NCBI GenBank assembly: GCA_034926415.1 | Contig: JAYFRC010000109.1 | Span: forward strand, 1 to 10,262 | DNA length: 10,262 nt | Direction: 5' to 3' | Source of the DNA: JAYFRC01 sp034926415 | Lineage (GTDB): Bacteria; Bacillota; Clostridia; Oscillospirales; Oscillospiraceae | Shown here: piece after piece, positions 1 through 5,297 of the stretch | Position numbering within the stretch: the first letter of the stretch is position 1 | Layout: each line of letters begins with the position of its first letter | The notes under the pieces: generated by a model | Database searches by the model: none | What the model was told of the DNA's origin: nothing | Seen by the model: the letters and a program-made list of their open reading frames with translations, nothing else | Program-made: the position numbers and the translations under genes

Positions 1-20
1 TCTCTCAGAGCAGCTTATCT

Positions 21-49
21 ATATTACCACTCGGAAGCTTCCCTGTCAA
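21..49 (-). promoter_or_regulatory. Sigma-A promoter P3, proximal of three, reading out of left edge
   Basis: Read on the minus strand: a perfect -35 TTGACA (forward 44-49), a 17-base spacer and a -10 TAATAT (forward 21-26). Seven bases past the -10 is a G (position 14), a plausible start; Firmicute rRNA promoters often initiate with GTP. The spacer contains the perfect 10-base palindrome GGAAGCTTCC (33-42). No gene of the transcript lies inside the window. The combination of consensus boxes and tandem copies suggests a ribosomal RNA operon (inference); a tRNA cluster or another very highly expressed gene is possible. Confidence 0.85.
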
Positions 50-131
50 GTACTTTTTTCCTCGACTTTCGCTTCTTTCTGTGGCCGCTTTCCGCTCTCA
101 TCGTGTTCCCACTCTCGCGGACAGCTTTTAT

Positions 132-160
132 AGATTAGCACACGGTATTACCTTTGTCAA
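132..160 (-). promoter_or_regulatory. Sigma-A promoter P2, middle of three
   Basis: Minus strand -35 TTGACA (forward 155-160), exactly 17 bases, then -10 TAATCT (forward 132-137). A G sits seven bases past the -10 (position 125), and the start region shares AAGCTG with that of P3. It lies 111 bases upstream of P3 in the same direction, so its transcript would run through P3 and out of the left edge. Confidence 0.82.
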
Positions 161-204
161 CATATTTCTTATGCCTTTGACAAATTCTTTAAGACCGTGC
201 TTAC

Positions 205-241
205 CCACTCCGACACGAAGAGCTTTCTTTCTTCGGAGTGG
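205..241 (-). other. Hairpin at the start of the P1 leader transcript
   Basis: Perfect 9-base inverted repeat: CCACTCCGA at 205-213 and TCGGAGTGG at 233-241, enclosing 19 bases. On the minus strand it begins within a few bases of the predicted P1 start, so the 5' end of that RNA would fold at once. There is no T-run after it in either direction, so it is not an obvious terminator. It may stabilise the leader, attenuate or be processed; function unknown. Confidence 0.55.
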
Positions 242-247
242 ACTTTT

Positions 248-276
248 ATAATACCAAATCAGAGCTGTTCTGTCAA
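248..276 (-). promoter_or_regulatory. Sigma-A promoter P1, distal of three
   Basis: Minus strand -35 TTGACA (forward 271-276), 17-base spacer, -10 TATTAT (forward 248-253). The spacer resembles that of P3: both have TTGACAG at the start, AGCT three bases later and TGG directly before the -10, which suggests duplication of a promoter unit. The predicted start (about 240-243) is directly followed by the hairpin at 205-241. Confidence 0.83.
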
Positions 277-283
277 GGTAATC

Positions 284-391
284 TGCGTCAAAATTTTTCA
301 GTTTTCGTTGCCCGCAAATGCCTTTACAATGCGGTTTCCAGAGGGCTGTGGCACACGCGGAGGCGTGTCGTGTCGACCGCTTGTGTCTATC
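284..391. other. Non-coding spacer between stable-RNA promoters and metA promoter
   Basis: No credible gene. Open frames here lack ribosome binding sites and overlap the promoters or metA. The only structure seen is a small 6-bp hairpin (ACACGC at 353-358, GCGTGT at 363-368, loop GGAG) without a T-tract. I looked for a SAM riboswitch or T-box leader, which could be expected before a methionine gene; the region downstream of the metA promoter is too short for either. Confidence 0.5.
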
Positions 392-420
392 TTGCGCATG
401 TTAACAAAATGTGGTAGTAT
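392..420 (+). promoter_or_regulatory. Probable sigma-A promoter of metA
   Basis: -35 TTGCGC (392-397), 17-base spacer, extended -10 TGG-TAGTAT (TG at 412-413, box 415-420). The predicted start near 427 leaves a 35-base leader. The same TTGCGC -35 box with the same spacing occurs before murC in this window. No operator or riboswitch was recognised. Confidence 0.6.
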
Positions 421-461
421 ACACATCATACATTATACATTATTATTCAGGAGGCGGAAAC

Positions 462-1385
462 ATGCCTATACGCATACCCGATTCACTGCCGGCTACGGCC
501 ACACTCGAGGGCGAAAACATATTCGTAATGACCGAATACCGCGCTATGCATCAGGACATACGTCCTCTGAAGCTCCTCATACTTAATCTTATGCCGACAA
601 AGATAACGACGGAGACTCAGCTGCTGCGCAAGCTGTCCAACACTCCGCTTCAGATAGAGATTGAGCTGCTGCGCACGAGCAGCCATTCCTCAAAGAACGT
701 CAGTGAGGAACATCTTGAGTCCTTTTACCGCAGCTTTGGCGAGATACGCGCAAACAGATACGACGGTATGATAATAACCGGGGCTCCGGTCGAAAACCTC
801 GAGTTCGAGCAGGTGGACTATTGGAGCGAGCTGTGCGACATCATGGAGTGGACCAAGACCAACGTCCACTGCACGCTGCATATCTGCTGGGGCGCTCAGG
901 CAGCACTGTACTATCACTATCATTTGAATAAAACTATGCTCGACAAAAAGCTGTTCGGCGTATACGAGCACACCGTGCTGAAAAAAAAGTCCCCATTCTT
1001 TCGCGGATTCGACGACCTGTTCTACGCTCCGCACTCAAGATACACGGAAATACCGATGTCCGAGATACTAAAAGTCCCTGAGCTTGAGATAATGTCCGTG
1101 TCGGACAAGGCCGGAGTCTTTGCGGTAAAAACCGAGGACAGCCGCCAATTTTTCGTGATGGGGCATCTCGAATACGACCCGGACACGTTGGCGCGCGAGT
1201 ACTTCAGAGACGTGGACGCCGGGCTGAAAATCGCCATTCCCGAAAACTATTTCCCACACGACGACCCGCAGCAGACGCCAATCGTCCGCTGGCGCAGCGC
1301 GGCGCAGCTCATGTACACCAACTGGCTCAACTACTATGTCTACCAGACCACGCCGTACGACCTCAAGGAAATGAGGAAGAAATAA
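462..1385 (+). CDS. metA: Homoserine O-acetyltransferase (MetA family)
   Basis: Transfers an acyl group to the hydroxyl of L-homoserine, the first committed step of methionine synthesis; cytosolic. At 307 residues it has normal MetA length. Family catalytic residues are all visible at the E. coli positions: nucleophile Cys142 in HICWGAQAALY, His235 and Glu237 in MGHLEYD. Residue 111 is Glu (GAPVENLEFEQVDYW); in this family Glu111 correlates with acetyl-CoA and Gly111 with succinyl-CoA, so I call it an acetyltransferase despite the usual succinyltransferase label. The start is ATG 462, preceded by AGGAGG at 449-454 with 7-base spacing; an in-frame upstream codon at 411 lies inside the promoter and is rejected. 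It is monocistronic: own promoter upstream, terminator immediately after, converging with a minus-strand carbonic anhydrase. Confidence 0.96.
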   Translation: MPIRIPDSLPATATLEGENIFVMTEYRAMHQDIRPLKLLILNLMPTKITTETQLLRKLSNTPLQIEIELLRTSSHSSKNVSEEHLESFYRSFGEIRANRYDGMIITGAPVENLEFEQVDYWSELCDIMEWTKTNVHCTLHICWGAQAALYYHYHLNKTMLDKKLFGVYEHTVLKKKSPFFRGFDDLFYAPHSRYTEIPMSEILKVPELEIMSVSDKAGVFAVKTEDSRQFFVMGHLEYDPDTLAREYFRDVDAGLKIAIPENYFPHDDPQQTPIVRWRSAAQLMYTNWLNYYVYQTTPYDLKEMRKK

Positions 1386-1404
1386 CCAGTCCCGAAATAA
1401 CTGT

Positions 1405-1440
1405 AAACGGCTTTCGCGCCTGAAGCGCGGAAGCCGTTTT
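1405..1440 (+). terminator. Rho-independent terminator of metA, shared with convergent gene
   Basis: 15-bp stem (1405-1419 with 1425-1439, one G-T wobble), loop CTGAA, then a short TTTT run (1437-1440). It lies 20 bases after the metA stop and 8 bases before the end of the minus-strand carbonic anhydrase gene. On the minus strand the T-tract is poorer (TTTACAGTTATTT), so it may work in both directions but best on plus. Confidence 0.85.
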
Positions 1441-1447
1441 GCATATC

Positions 1448-1981
1448 TCAGGACGCGCACACCTCGCTAAGCGCTCCGGTATTTATATCCATAACAAAAC
1501 CGCGCACGGAAACGTCATGCGGAATGAGCGGATGCGCTTTAATGAAAGCTACCGAATCTCTCACCGAGTCTTCGACGTCGGCAAAGCCATCGAGCCATTC
1601 GTTATCAACGGCTTCAACGTCTGTTTTGTCTATACCGCGCCGCAGCATCTCGCTTTTAATTTTGTCGGCCATAAGGCCCTCCACTTTGCAGTCTGTATGT
1701 CCCACGACCATTATCTCGGTTACTCCGAGCTCATACACGGCAATAAGTAGGCTTCTGATCTCGCCTCCGTAAATATCGCGCACGATTCCTCCGGCGTTTT
1801 TTATCACTGTCGCATCGCCGTCGCGAAGCCCCAGCGCTGCTCCGAGCAGCTCCGTCAGTCTCGCGTCCATACACGAGACAACAGCTATGCCTTTTGCTTT
1901 TCGTTTGCGCGCAGTGCATTTTTCGTGTTCCCCGCTCATGACGAACGCCCTGTTGAATTCAAGCGTTTTTTCAATTTCCAC
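1448..1981 (-). CDS. Beta-class carbonic anhydrase
   Basis: Interconverts CO2 and bicarbonate, supplying bicarbonate to carboxylases and helping pH balance; cytosolic zinc enzyme. In the 177-residue product the beta-class zinc site is complete: Cys37 in SCMDARL with the Asp39-Arg41 dyad, then His95 and Cys98 in GHTDC. The sequence NAGGIVRD and the short length fit the compact bacterial clade typified by mycobacterial Rv1284. The start is GTG at 1981: GGAGG lies 6 bases upstream. The reading frame stays open to 2080, but that extension would begin upstream of the predicted transcript start and has no family similarity. It lies 128 bases downstream of dpaB on the same strand, with its own candidate promoter; some read-through from dpaAB is possible because no terminator is seen between them. 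Confidence 0.92.
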   Translation of the reverse strand: MEIEKTLEFNRAFVMSGEHEKCTARKRKAKGIAVVSCMDARLTELLGAALGLRDGDATVIKNAGGIVRDIYGGEIRSLLIAVYELGVTEIMVVGHTDCKVEGLMADKIKSEMLRRGIDKTDVEAVDNEWLDGFADVEDSVRDSVAFIKAHPLIPHDVSVRGFVMDINTGALSEVCAS

Positions 1982-2056
1982 AGCACACCTCCATAAAATA
2001 CCGTTCTGGTGACGAACGTCCGGCGACGAACGCTCCGGAATCGTTTTCTCAACGAG

Positions 2057-2085
2057 ATGATACCACAAAAGTCCGCGCATGGAAA
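2057..2085 (-). promoter_or_regulatory. Candidate promoter of carbonic anhydrase gene
   Basis: Minus strand -35 TTTCCA (forward 2080-2085, 4 of 6 consensus), 17-base spacer, extended -10 TGG-TATCAT (box at forward 2057-2062). The roughly 70-base leader contains two CGTTCGTC direct repeats (forward 2011-2018 and 2025-2032). Confidence 0.5.
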
Positions 2086-2109
2086 CTGCAAATTATTTTT
2101 CCGGCATAC

Positions 2110-2667
2110 TCACGCAAGTAGGGGTTGCAGCTGAACTCCGCTGAGCGCCGCGTCCATTGCCGGAAGCAGCTGCTTCATATCCGCCGCAAGCGAGCAGGGC
2201 TTACCGTCCGGATCGTCCTGACGAAACGGCACGAAATAGAAATTCTTCCGTGCGAGCAGCCTGCCTATGTTCTCAGCATTGCCTGACAGCGCATCGTTCG
2301 TTGAGATTGCGAGCAGCACAGGCCTGTCGTTTCGAAGGTGCGCTTTAACGGCCATCGTAACGACCGTATCCGTCACTCCGTTGGCAATCTTGGCGACTGT
2401 ATTTCCCGTGCACGGCGCGACTACAAGTATGTCGAGCAGTTTCTTAGGACCTATCGGCTCGGCATCTCGTATGCACGTTATGGCCTTTCTTCCGCTCATG
2501 CGCTCGATCTCCGCCATGAAGTCTTCCGCGCTTCCGAACCTTGTGTCCGTCGCCGCGCTCATCTCTGATATTATCGGCACGACATTCGCGTACTCACCGG
2601 TCAAATGCCGGAACTCGTCGAGCACTCTTTTGTGCGTACAGAAGGAACCGCAAAACGCGAACCCCAC
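2110..2667 (-). CDS. dpaB: Dipicolinate synthase subunit B
   Basis: Partner of DpaA in making dipicolinic acid from a dihydrodipicolinate-pathway intermediate in the mother cell; dipicolinate enters the forespore as the calcium chelate and gives core dehydration and heat resistance. The 185-residue product follows the SpoVFB pattern: GFAFCGSFCTHKRV at the N terminus, DTRFGSAEDF, AEPIGPKKLLDILVVAPCTGNT (nucleotide-binding flavoprotein-like fold), ISTNDALSGNAENIGRL, FVPFRQDDPDGKP, and LQPLLA at the end. The start is GTG 2667, with AGAGG 5 bases upstream and an 11-base gap after the dpaA stop, so the two are co-transcribed. B. subtilis SpoVFB has about 200 residues; the first strand here looks a few residues short. 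The frame is open upstream (LREERVGF), with only a CTG overlapping the dpaA TGA as a possible earlier start. Confidence 0.94.
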   Translation of the reverse strand: MGFAFCGSFCTHKRVLDEFRHLTGEYANVVPIISEMSAATDTRFGSAEDFMAEIERMSGRKAITCIRDAEPIGPKKLLDILVVAPCTGNTVAKIANGVTDTVVTMAVKAHLRNDRPVLLAISTNDALSGNAENIGRLLARKNFYFVPFRQDDPDGKPCSLAADMKQLLPAMDAALSGVQLQPLLA

Positions 2668-2678
2668 TCTTTCCTCTC

Positions 2679-3530
2679 TCAGACCGACCAGCCTCTTTCC
2701 TCCATAATATGGTAAACGATGTCAAGAATGGCTTCCGCCGCGCTTTCAGGCGCATATCTTCCAGGGAGTGACGCTTCCTTTATCGCATCGACGCGTTCCC
2801 TAAGTTTTTCCACATCGGCTCCGTAAGGCGCCGATGCAAGTTCTATAAACAGGCACTTATCAGAAAGCGCTCTGATTTCCTCTTCTCCGAAAATGCGCTC
2901 CGGAACGGTGTTGAAAATTATATCCGCGTCGGAAACTGTGCGGGCAAGTACGCCGAAATCCACGGCTCTGCAGCCTGAAAACTCCGCGAGCGACCTGTCG
3001 GACGGCTTCCGCGCCGTTACCGTAACATCTGCGCCGAGCGCCGAAAGCTTTGCTGAAAGCATTTTTCCGATTCTTCCGTATCCTGTCACAACGCATTTCG
3101 CGCCGAAAAGCGTGCGTTTCTTGTCGCGCATTGCAGCATATATCGCGCCCTCCGCTGTTATGGCCGCGTTCTTTACGGTCAGTTCCTCACAGAGAAAATA
3201 ATCCACTACCTCTGCTCCGCGGGACTCAAGCGTCTTCACAGCACTTTCCGTAGCCTTCCCACAGAAAAATATCTGCCCCTTTTCCGATATCGAAGCGATG
3301 TCGGAAAGGCGTATAGGCGTCGGCGAAAGTGGAACTGAGAGCATTCCCGCGCCGCTCTCAAGCGGCATCGGGAGCAGCGCGTACCGCGAATGGCGCAGCT
3401 CGTTGAGCGAAACGCATTCAGCCTCAGCGTCAAGGCCTATAAGCGCAATATTGTTTCCTTTTTCTTTAAGAATTTCAGCGAGGCAAAGCTGCCGTCTGTC
3501 GCCTCCGACGACGGCAAAATCATACCGCAT
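2679..3530 (-). CDS. dpaA: Dipicolinate synthase subunit A
   Basis: Dehydrogenase-like subunit of dipicolinate synthase, making the spore-core chelator from a lysine-pathway intermediate. 283 residues (B. subtilis SpoVFA about 297). The N-terminal domain opens with VVGGDRRQ (residues 7-14), typical of the family. A second Rossmann domain carries GYGRIG (150-155), preceded by a hydrophobic strand and followed by an arginine-lysine pair suiting NADP. IIFNTVPERIF, FIELASAPYG and LPGRYAPESAA complete the family signature. The start is ATG 3530; upstream GGGATG is a weak ribosome site. First gene of a two-gene dpaAB operon. In Bacillus this operon is under sigma-K; a weak sigma-K-like site is listed separately. 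Presence implies an endospore former not using the EtfA route of some Clostridium species. Confidence 0.95.
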   Translation of the reverse strand: MRYDFAVVGGDRRQLCLAEILKEKGNNIALIGLDAEAECVSLNELRHSRYALLPMPLESGAGMLSVPLSPTPIRLSDIASISEKGQIFFCGKATESAVKTLESRGAEVVDYFLCEELTVKNAAITAEGAIYAAMRDKKRTLFGAKCVVTGYGRIGKMLSAKLSALGADVTVTARKPSDRSLAEFSGCRAVDFGVLARTVSDADIIFNTVPERIFGEEEIRALSDKCLFIELASAPYGADVEKLRERVDAIKEASLPGRYAPESAAEAILDIVYHIMEERGWSV

Positions 3531-3546
3531 AACATCATCCCGAAAT

Positions 3547-3574
3547 CATATTATTCAATCCAACACGGCGCGGT
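3547..3574 (-). promoter_or_regulatory. Weak candidate sporulation (sigma-K-like) promoter of dpaAB
   Basis: On the minus strand AC (forward 3573-3574) is followed after 17 bases by AATAATATG (forward 3547-3555), which matches 4 of the 6 fixed positions of the sigma-K -10 consensus CATAnnnTA. A TAATAT within it could also be read as a sigma-A -10, but no -35 fits. Placement, 17 bases upstream of the start codon, would give a very short leader. Suggested by family knowledge more than by sequence. Confidence 0.3.
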
Positions 3575-3584
3575 GACTGCGCGT

Positions 3585-3613
3585 AAAAAGCGCCGCGGCA
3601 AAAGCCGCGGCGC
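3585..3613 (-). terminator. Rho-independent terminator, minus strand, end of cca transcript
   Basis: Perfect 10-bp GC stem (GCGCCGCGGC at 3590-3599, GCCGCGGCGC at 3604-3613) with a four-base loop. On the minus strand it is followed by TTTTT (forward 3585-3589). It lies about 225 bases downstream of the cca stop codon and upstream of the dpaA promoter region, so it insulates dpaAB from cca; the MITE-like element lies between cca and this terminator. Confidence 0.9.
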
Positions 3614-3660
3614 CAAAATCAGCAATATGGATCAAAACCGTTCACTCGGCAGGTTTTTCC

Positions 3661-3833
3661 AGGGCTTGTTTGTAAAATCGACGTGTTTGAAATTTCTGCC
3701 GAATTTTACGTCGGGCAAGGCAAATTTTCGCAGGCATTTCGCAGGCATAATTGGTTTATGGCAAGGAAATTTAACGCAGCCCGGCACAAAATTCGGCGAA
3801 AAGACGGGCGCGGGGATTTTACAAACAAGCCCT
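3661..3833. mobile_element. 173-base MITE-like palindromic element
   Basis: Ends are perfect 19-base inverted repeats: AGGGCTTGTTTGTAAAATC at 3661-3679 and its complement at 3815-3833. Subterminal arms are also inverted: 3698-3716 and 3779-3797 match at 16 of 19 bases, symmetrically placed 17-18 bases inside the ends. No transposase is encoded, so it would be non-autonomous if mobile. A target duplication is not clear: the outer bases are CC on the left and AG on the right; a TA duplication with one mutated copy (CA/TA) is possible. It sits 3 bases after the cca stop codon and before the cca terminator, so it is transcribed in the cca 3' untranslated region. One minus-strand frame is open across the whole element. 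It may be a mobile MITE or a dispersed structured repeat of another kind. Confidence 0.75.
3727..3748. repeat. Two tandem copies of an 11-base unit inside the MITE-like element
   Basis: TTCGCAGGCAT occurs twice head to tail (3727-3737, 3738-3748) near the centre of the palindromic element. On its own it has no recognised role. Confidence 0.8.
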
Positions 3834-3836
3834 AGC

Positions 3837-5168
3837 TCAATCTCCGTATTTTCTGTGTCGTTCCGCGCGCCAAAGAAGTTCCGCCTTGTCGTTCGCGGCA
3901 CGCTCCTCCATAACGTCGTCCAGCAGACGCTTGAGCTCCAGGCCGATTTCCCTGCCATTGAATCCGAGAGCCGCGACGTCGTCTCCGTTCACCGCGAGCT
4001 GGCTGAGCGAGAAGCATTCGTCCCGCGCTATAACACTGTCTATCATCTCGGACAGAGCGTCAAGCTCCTTCTGCGCGCCGATAAAATCCGGGTTCTGCGC
4101 AAGATTGTCCGCCCTCTTCACCAGCAGCAGGTCGCGCAGATTCTTTTCCCCTATCTGAGAAAGGCACTTGCGCACGCTCTTTTCGGAAAGAGGTATCTGC
4201 CTGTCGTGCCAGCGAACGAGCAGCTCGACTCTTTCCTTTGTCTCGTTGTCGTATTTGAGTCTGTTCAGTACGTTGCGCGCTATTGCCAGGCTTGCTTCCT
4301 GATGCCCGTAAAAATGCCCGACGCCAAGGTCGTCCGTGCTGAAGCATCCCGGCTTTCCGAGATCGTGGAGCAGCATCGTCAGCCGCAGCACCTCATCCGG
4401 TGGCACCTCCGCAACGGAGCGCGCCGTGTGCTCCCATACATCATAGCAGTGATGCGGGTTTTTCTGGTCGAGGCCGACCGAGGGCAATATCTCCGGCACC
4501 GCCACGCCTAATATATCAGGATAATCAAGCAGGACCCTTGCGGCGTCGGCGCCGCACAGCAGCTTTGTGAGCTCAGTGCGGATTCGTTCCCATGCTATCA
4601 TGTGCAGCAGCTCTTTTTTATCGCGCATGCTTCTTTCGGTGTCCGCATCTATGGCGTAGCCGAGCTTCGAGGCAAACCGCAGCGCGCGCATTATGCGCAG
4701 CGCATCCTCGTCGAACCGCTTGTCCCCGTCACCAACGCAGCGTATTATTTTTTTACCGAGGTCTTTATATCCTCCGAACAGGTCGACAAGTTTCCCGCGA
4801 CGGTCCATGGCCATGGCGTTTATAGTAAAATCGCGGCGCGAAAGGTCGTCTTCTATATTGTCGGCGAATGAGACGTTTTCGGGGTGCCTGTGGTCGCCGT
4901 ATTCTCCGTCCGTGCGGTAGGTTGTCGTCTCTATCGCCATGTCGTTCACTCTTACGGTGACGGTGCCGTGTTTGAGTCCCGTCGGTATCGCGTAACCGCC
5001 AAAAAGCTCAAGTACCTGCTCCGGTCGAGCCGAGGTCGCCGCGTCCCAGTCTTCAGGTTCTTCGCCGCGAAGCATATCGCGCACGCATCCTCCGACTATA
5101 TAAGCTGTGTAGCCGTGCTCTTCGAGCGCGGCGAGAAGATTTTCAACATCGCGGGGCATCCCTGCCAT
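3837..5168 (-). CDS. cca: CCA-adding tRNA nucleotidyltransferase with HD domain
   Basis: Adds or repairs the 3'-terminal CCA of tRNAs using CTP and ATP without a template; cytosolic. 443 residues. The N-terminal class II nucleotidyltransferase head shows GGCVRD (26-31), catalytic Asp40/Asp42 in DWDAAT, the flexible-loop motif RRDFTINAMA (111-120), and DEDALRIMRALRF (153-165) for template-like base recognition. A C-terminal HD phosphohydrolase-type domain follows: HCYDVWEH (240-248), LLHDLGKP (266-273), GH (288-289) and WHD (320-322). The start is ATG 5168 with GGGAG 9 bases upstream; a second in-frame ATG lies 9 bases inside. Poly(A) polymerases share this fold, but Firmicutes generally use it for CCA addition. 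It is divergent from murC; its message runs through the MITE-like element to the terminator at 3585-3613. Confidence 0.93.
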   Translation of the reverse strand: MAGMPRDVENLLAALEEHGYTAYIVGGCVRDMLRGEEPEDWDAATSARPEQVLELFGGYAIPTGLKHGTVTVRVNDMAIETTTYRTDGEYGDHRHPENVSFADNIEDDLSRRDFTINAMAMDRRGKLVDLFGGYKDLGKKIIRCVGDGDKRFDEDALRIMRALRFASKLGYAIDADTERSMRDKKELLHMIAWERIRTELTKLLCGADAARVLLDYPDILGVAVPEILPSVGLDQKNPHHCYDVWEHTARSVAEVPPDEVLRLTMLLHDLGKPGCFSTDDLGVGHFYGHQEASLAIARNVLNRLKYDNETKERVELLVRWHDRQIPLSEKSVRKCLSQIGEKNLRDLLLVKRADNLAQNPDFIGAQKELDALSEMIDSVIARDECFSLSQLAVNGDDVAALGFNGREIGLELKRLLDDVMEERAANDKAELLWRAERHRKYGD

Positions 5169-5206
5169 CGCCCACAGCTCCCTTCAATGTAAATTCGCGC
5201 TTGTTA

Positions 5207-5235
5207 TTGCGCTTTTGTTTTAATTATATTATAAT
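5207..5235 (+). promoter_or_regulatory. Probable promoter of murC
   Basis: -35 TTGCGC (5207-5212), 17-base spacer, perfect -10 TATAAT (5230-5235). The predicted start near 5242 gives a leader of about 56 bases. It shares six bases with the minus-strand cca -10 area, so RNA polymerase should not be able to occupy both at once. Confidence 0.65.
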
Positions 5236-5254
5236 AGTTTGACTCAAAAAGCAA
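5226..5254 (-). promoter_or_regulatory. Probable promoter of cca
   Basis: Minus strand -35 TTGCTT (forward 5249-5254), 17-base spacer, -10 TAATAT (forward 5226-5231). A perfect TATAAT also lies two bases away (forward 5228-5233), at 15 bases from the same -35. The -10 overlaps the murC -10 on the other strand. Confidence 0.6.
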
Positions 5255-5297
5255 ATACCGGTACTTTTGTGCCGTATATAAGGACGTAATCAGTATT

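Noticed and set aside
155..180. Possible fourth promoter: TTGTCA, 17 bases, TTGACA on the minus strand
   Set aside because: The second hexamer is the -35 of P2, not a -10-like sequence; at most a duplicated -35 remnant.
353..368. Small hairpin ACACGC/GCGTGT as terminator or riboswitch before metA
   Set aside because: Only 6 bp, no T-tract, and upstream of the metA promoter, so it is not part of the metA leader.
1068..1460. Minus-strand open frame covering the end of metA and the terminator
   Set aside because: Antisense to metA with its clear catalytic residues, spans the terminator hairpin, and has no ribosome site.
3655..3840. Target-site duplication flanking the palindromic element
   Set aside because: Flanks read TTTTTCC on the left and AGCTCAA on the right; no duplication of 3 or more bases is seen. 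A decayed TA duplication cannot be excluded but is not supported.
3632..3958. Minus-strand 108-codon frame crossing the MITE-like element
   Set aside because: Its start is out of frame inside cca with no ribosome site. The open frame through the element is reported as an observation, not as a gene.
3390..4511. Long plus-strand open frame of 373 codons
   Set aside because: It runs antisense across dpaA, a GC-rich terminator, the MITE-like element and cca, has no ribosome site, and its product resembles nothing. GC-rich third positions of cca keep the opposite strand open.
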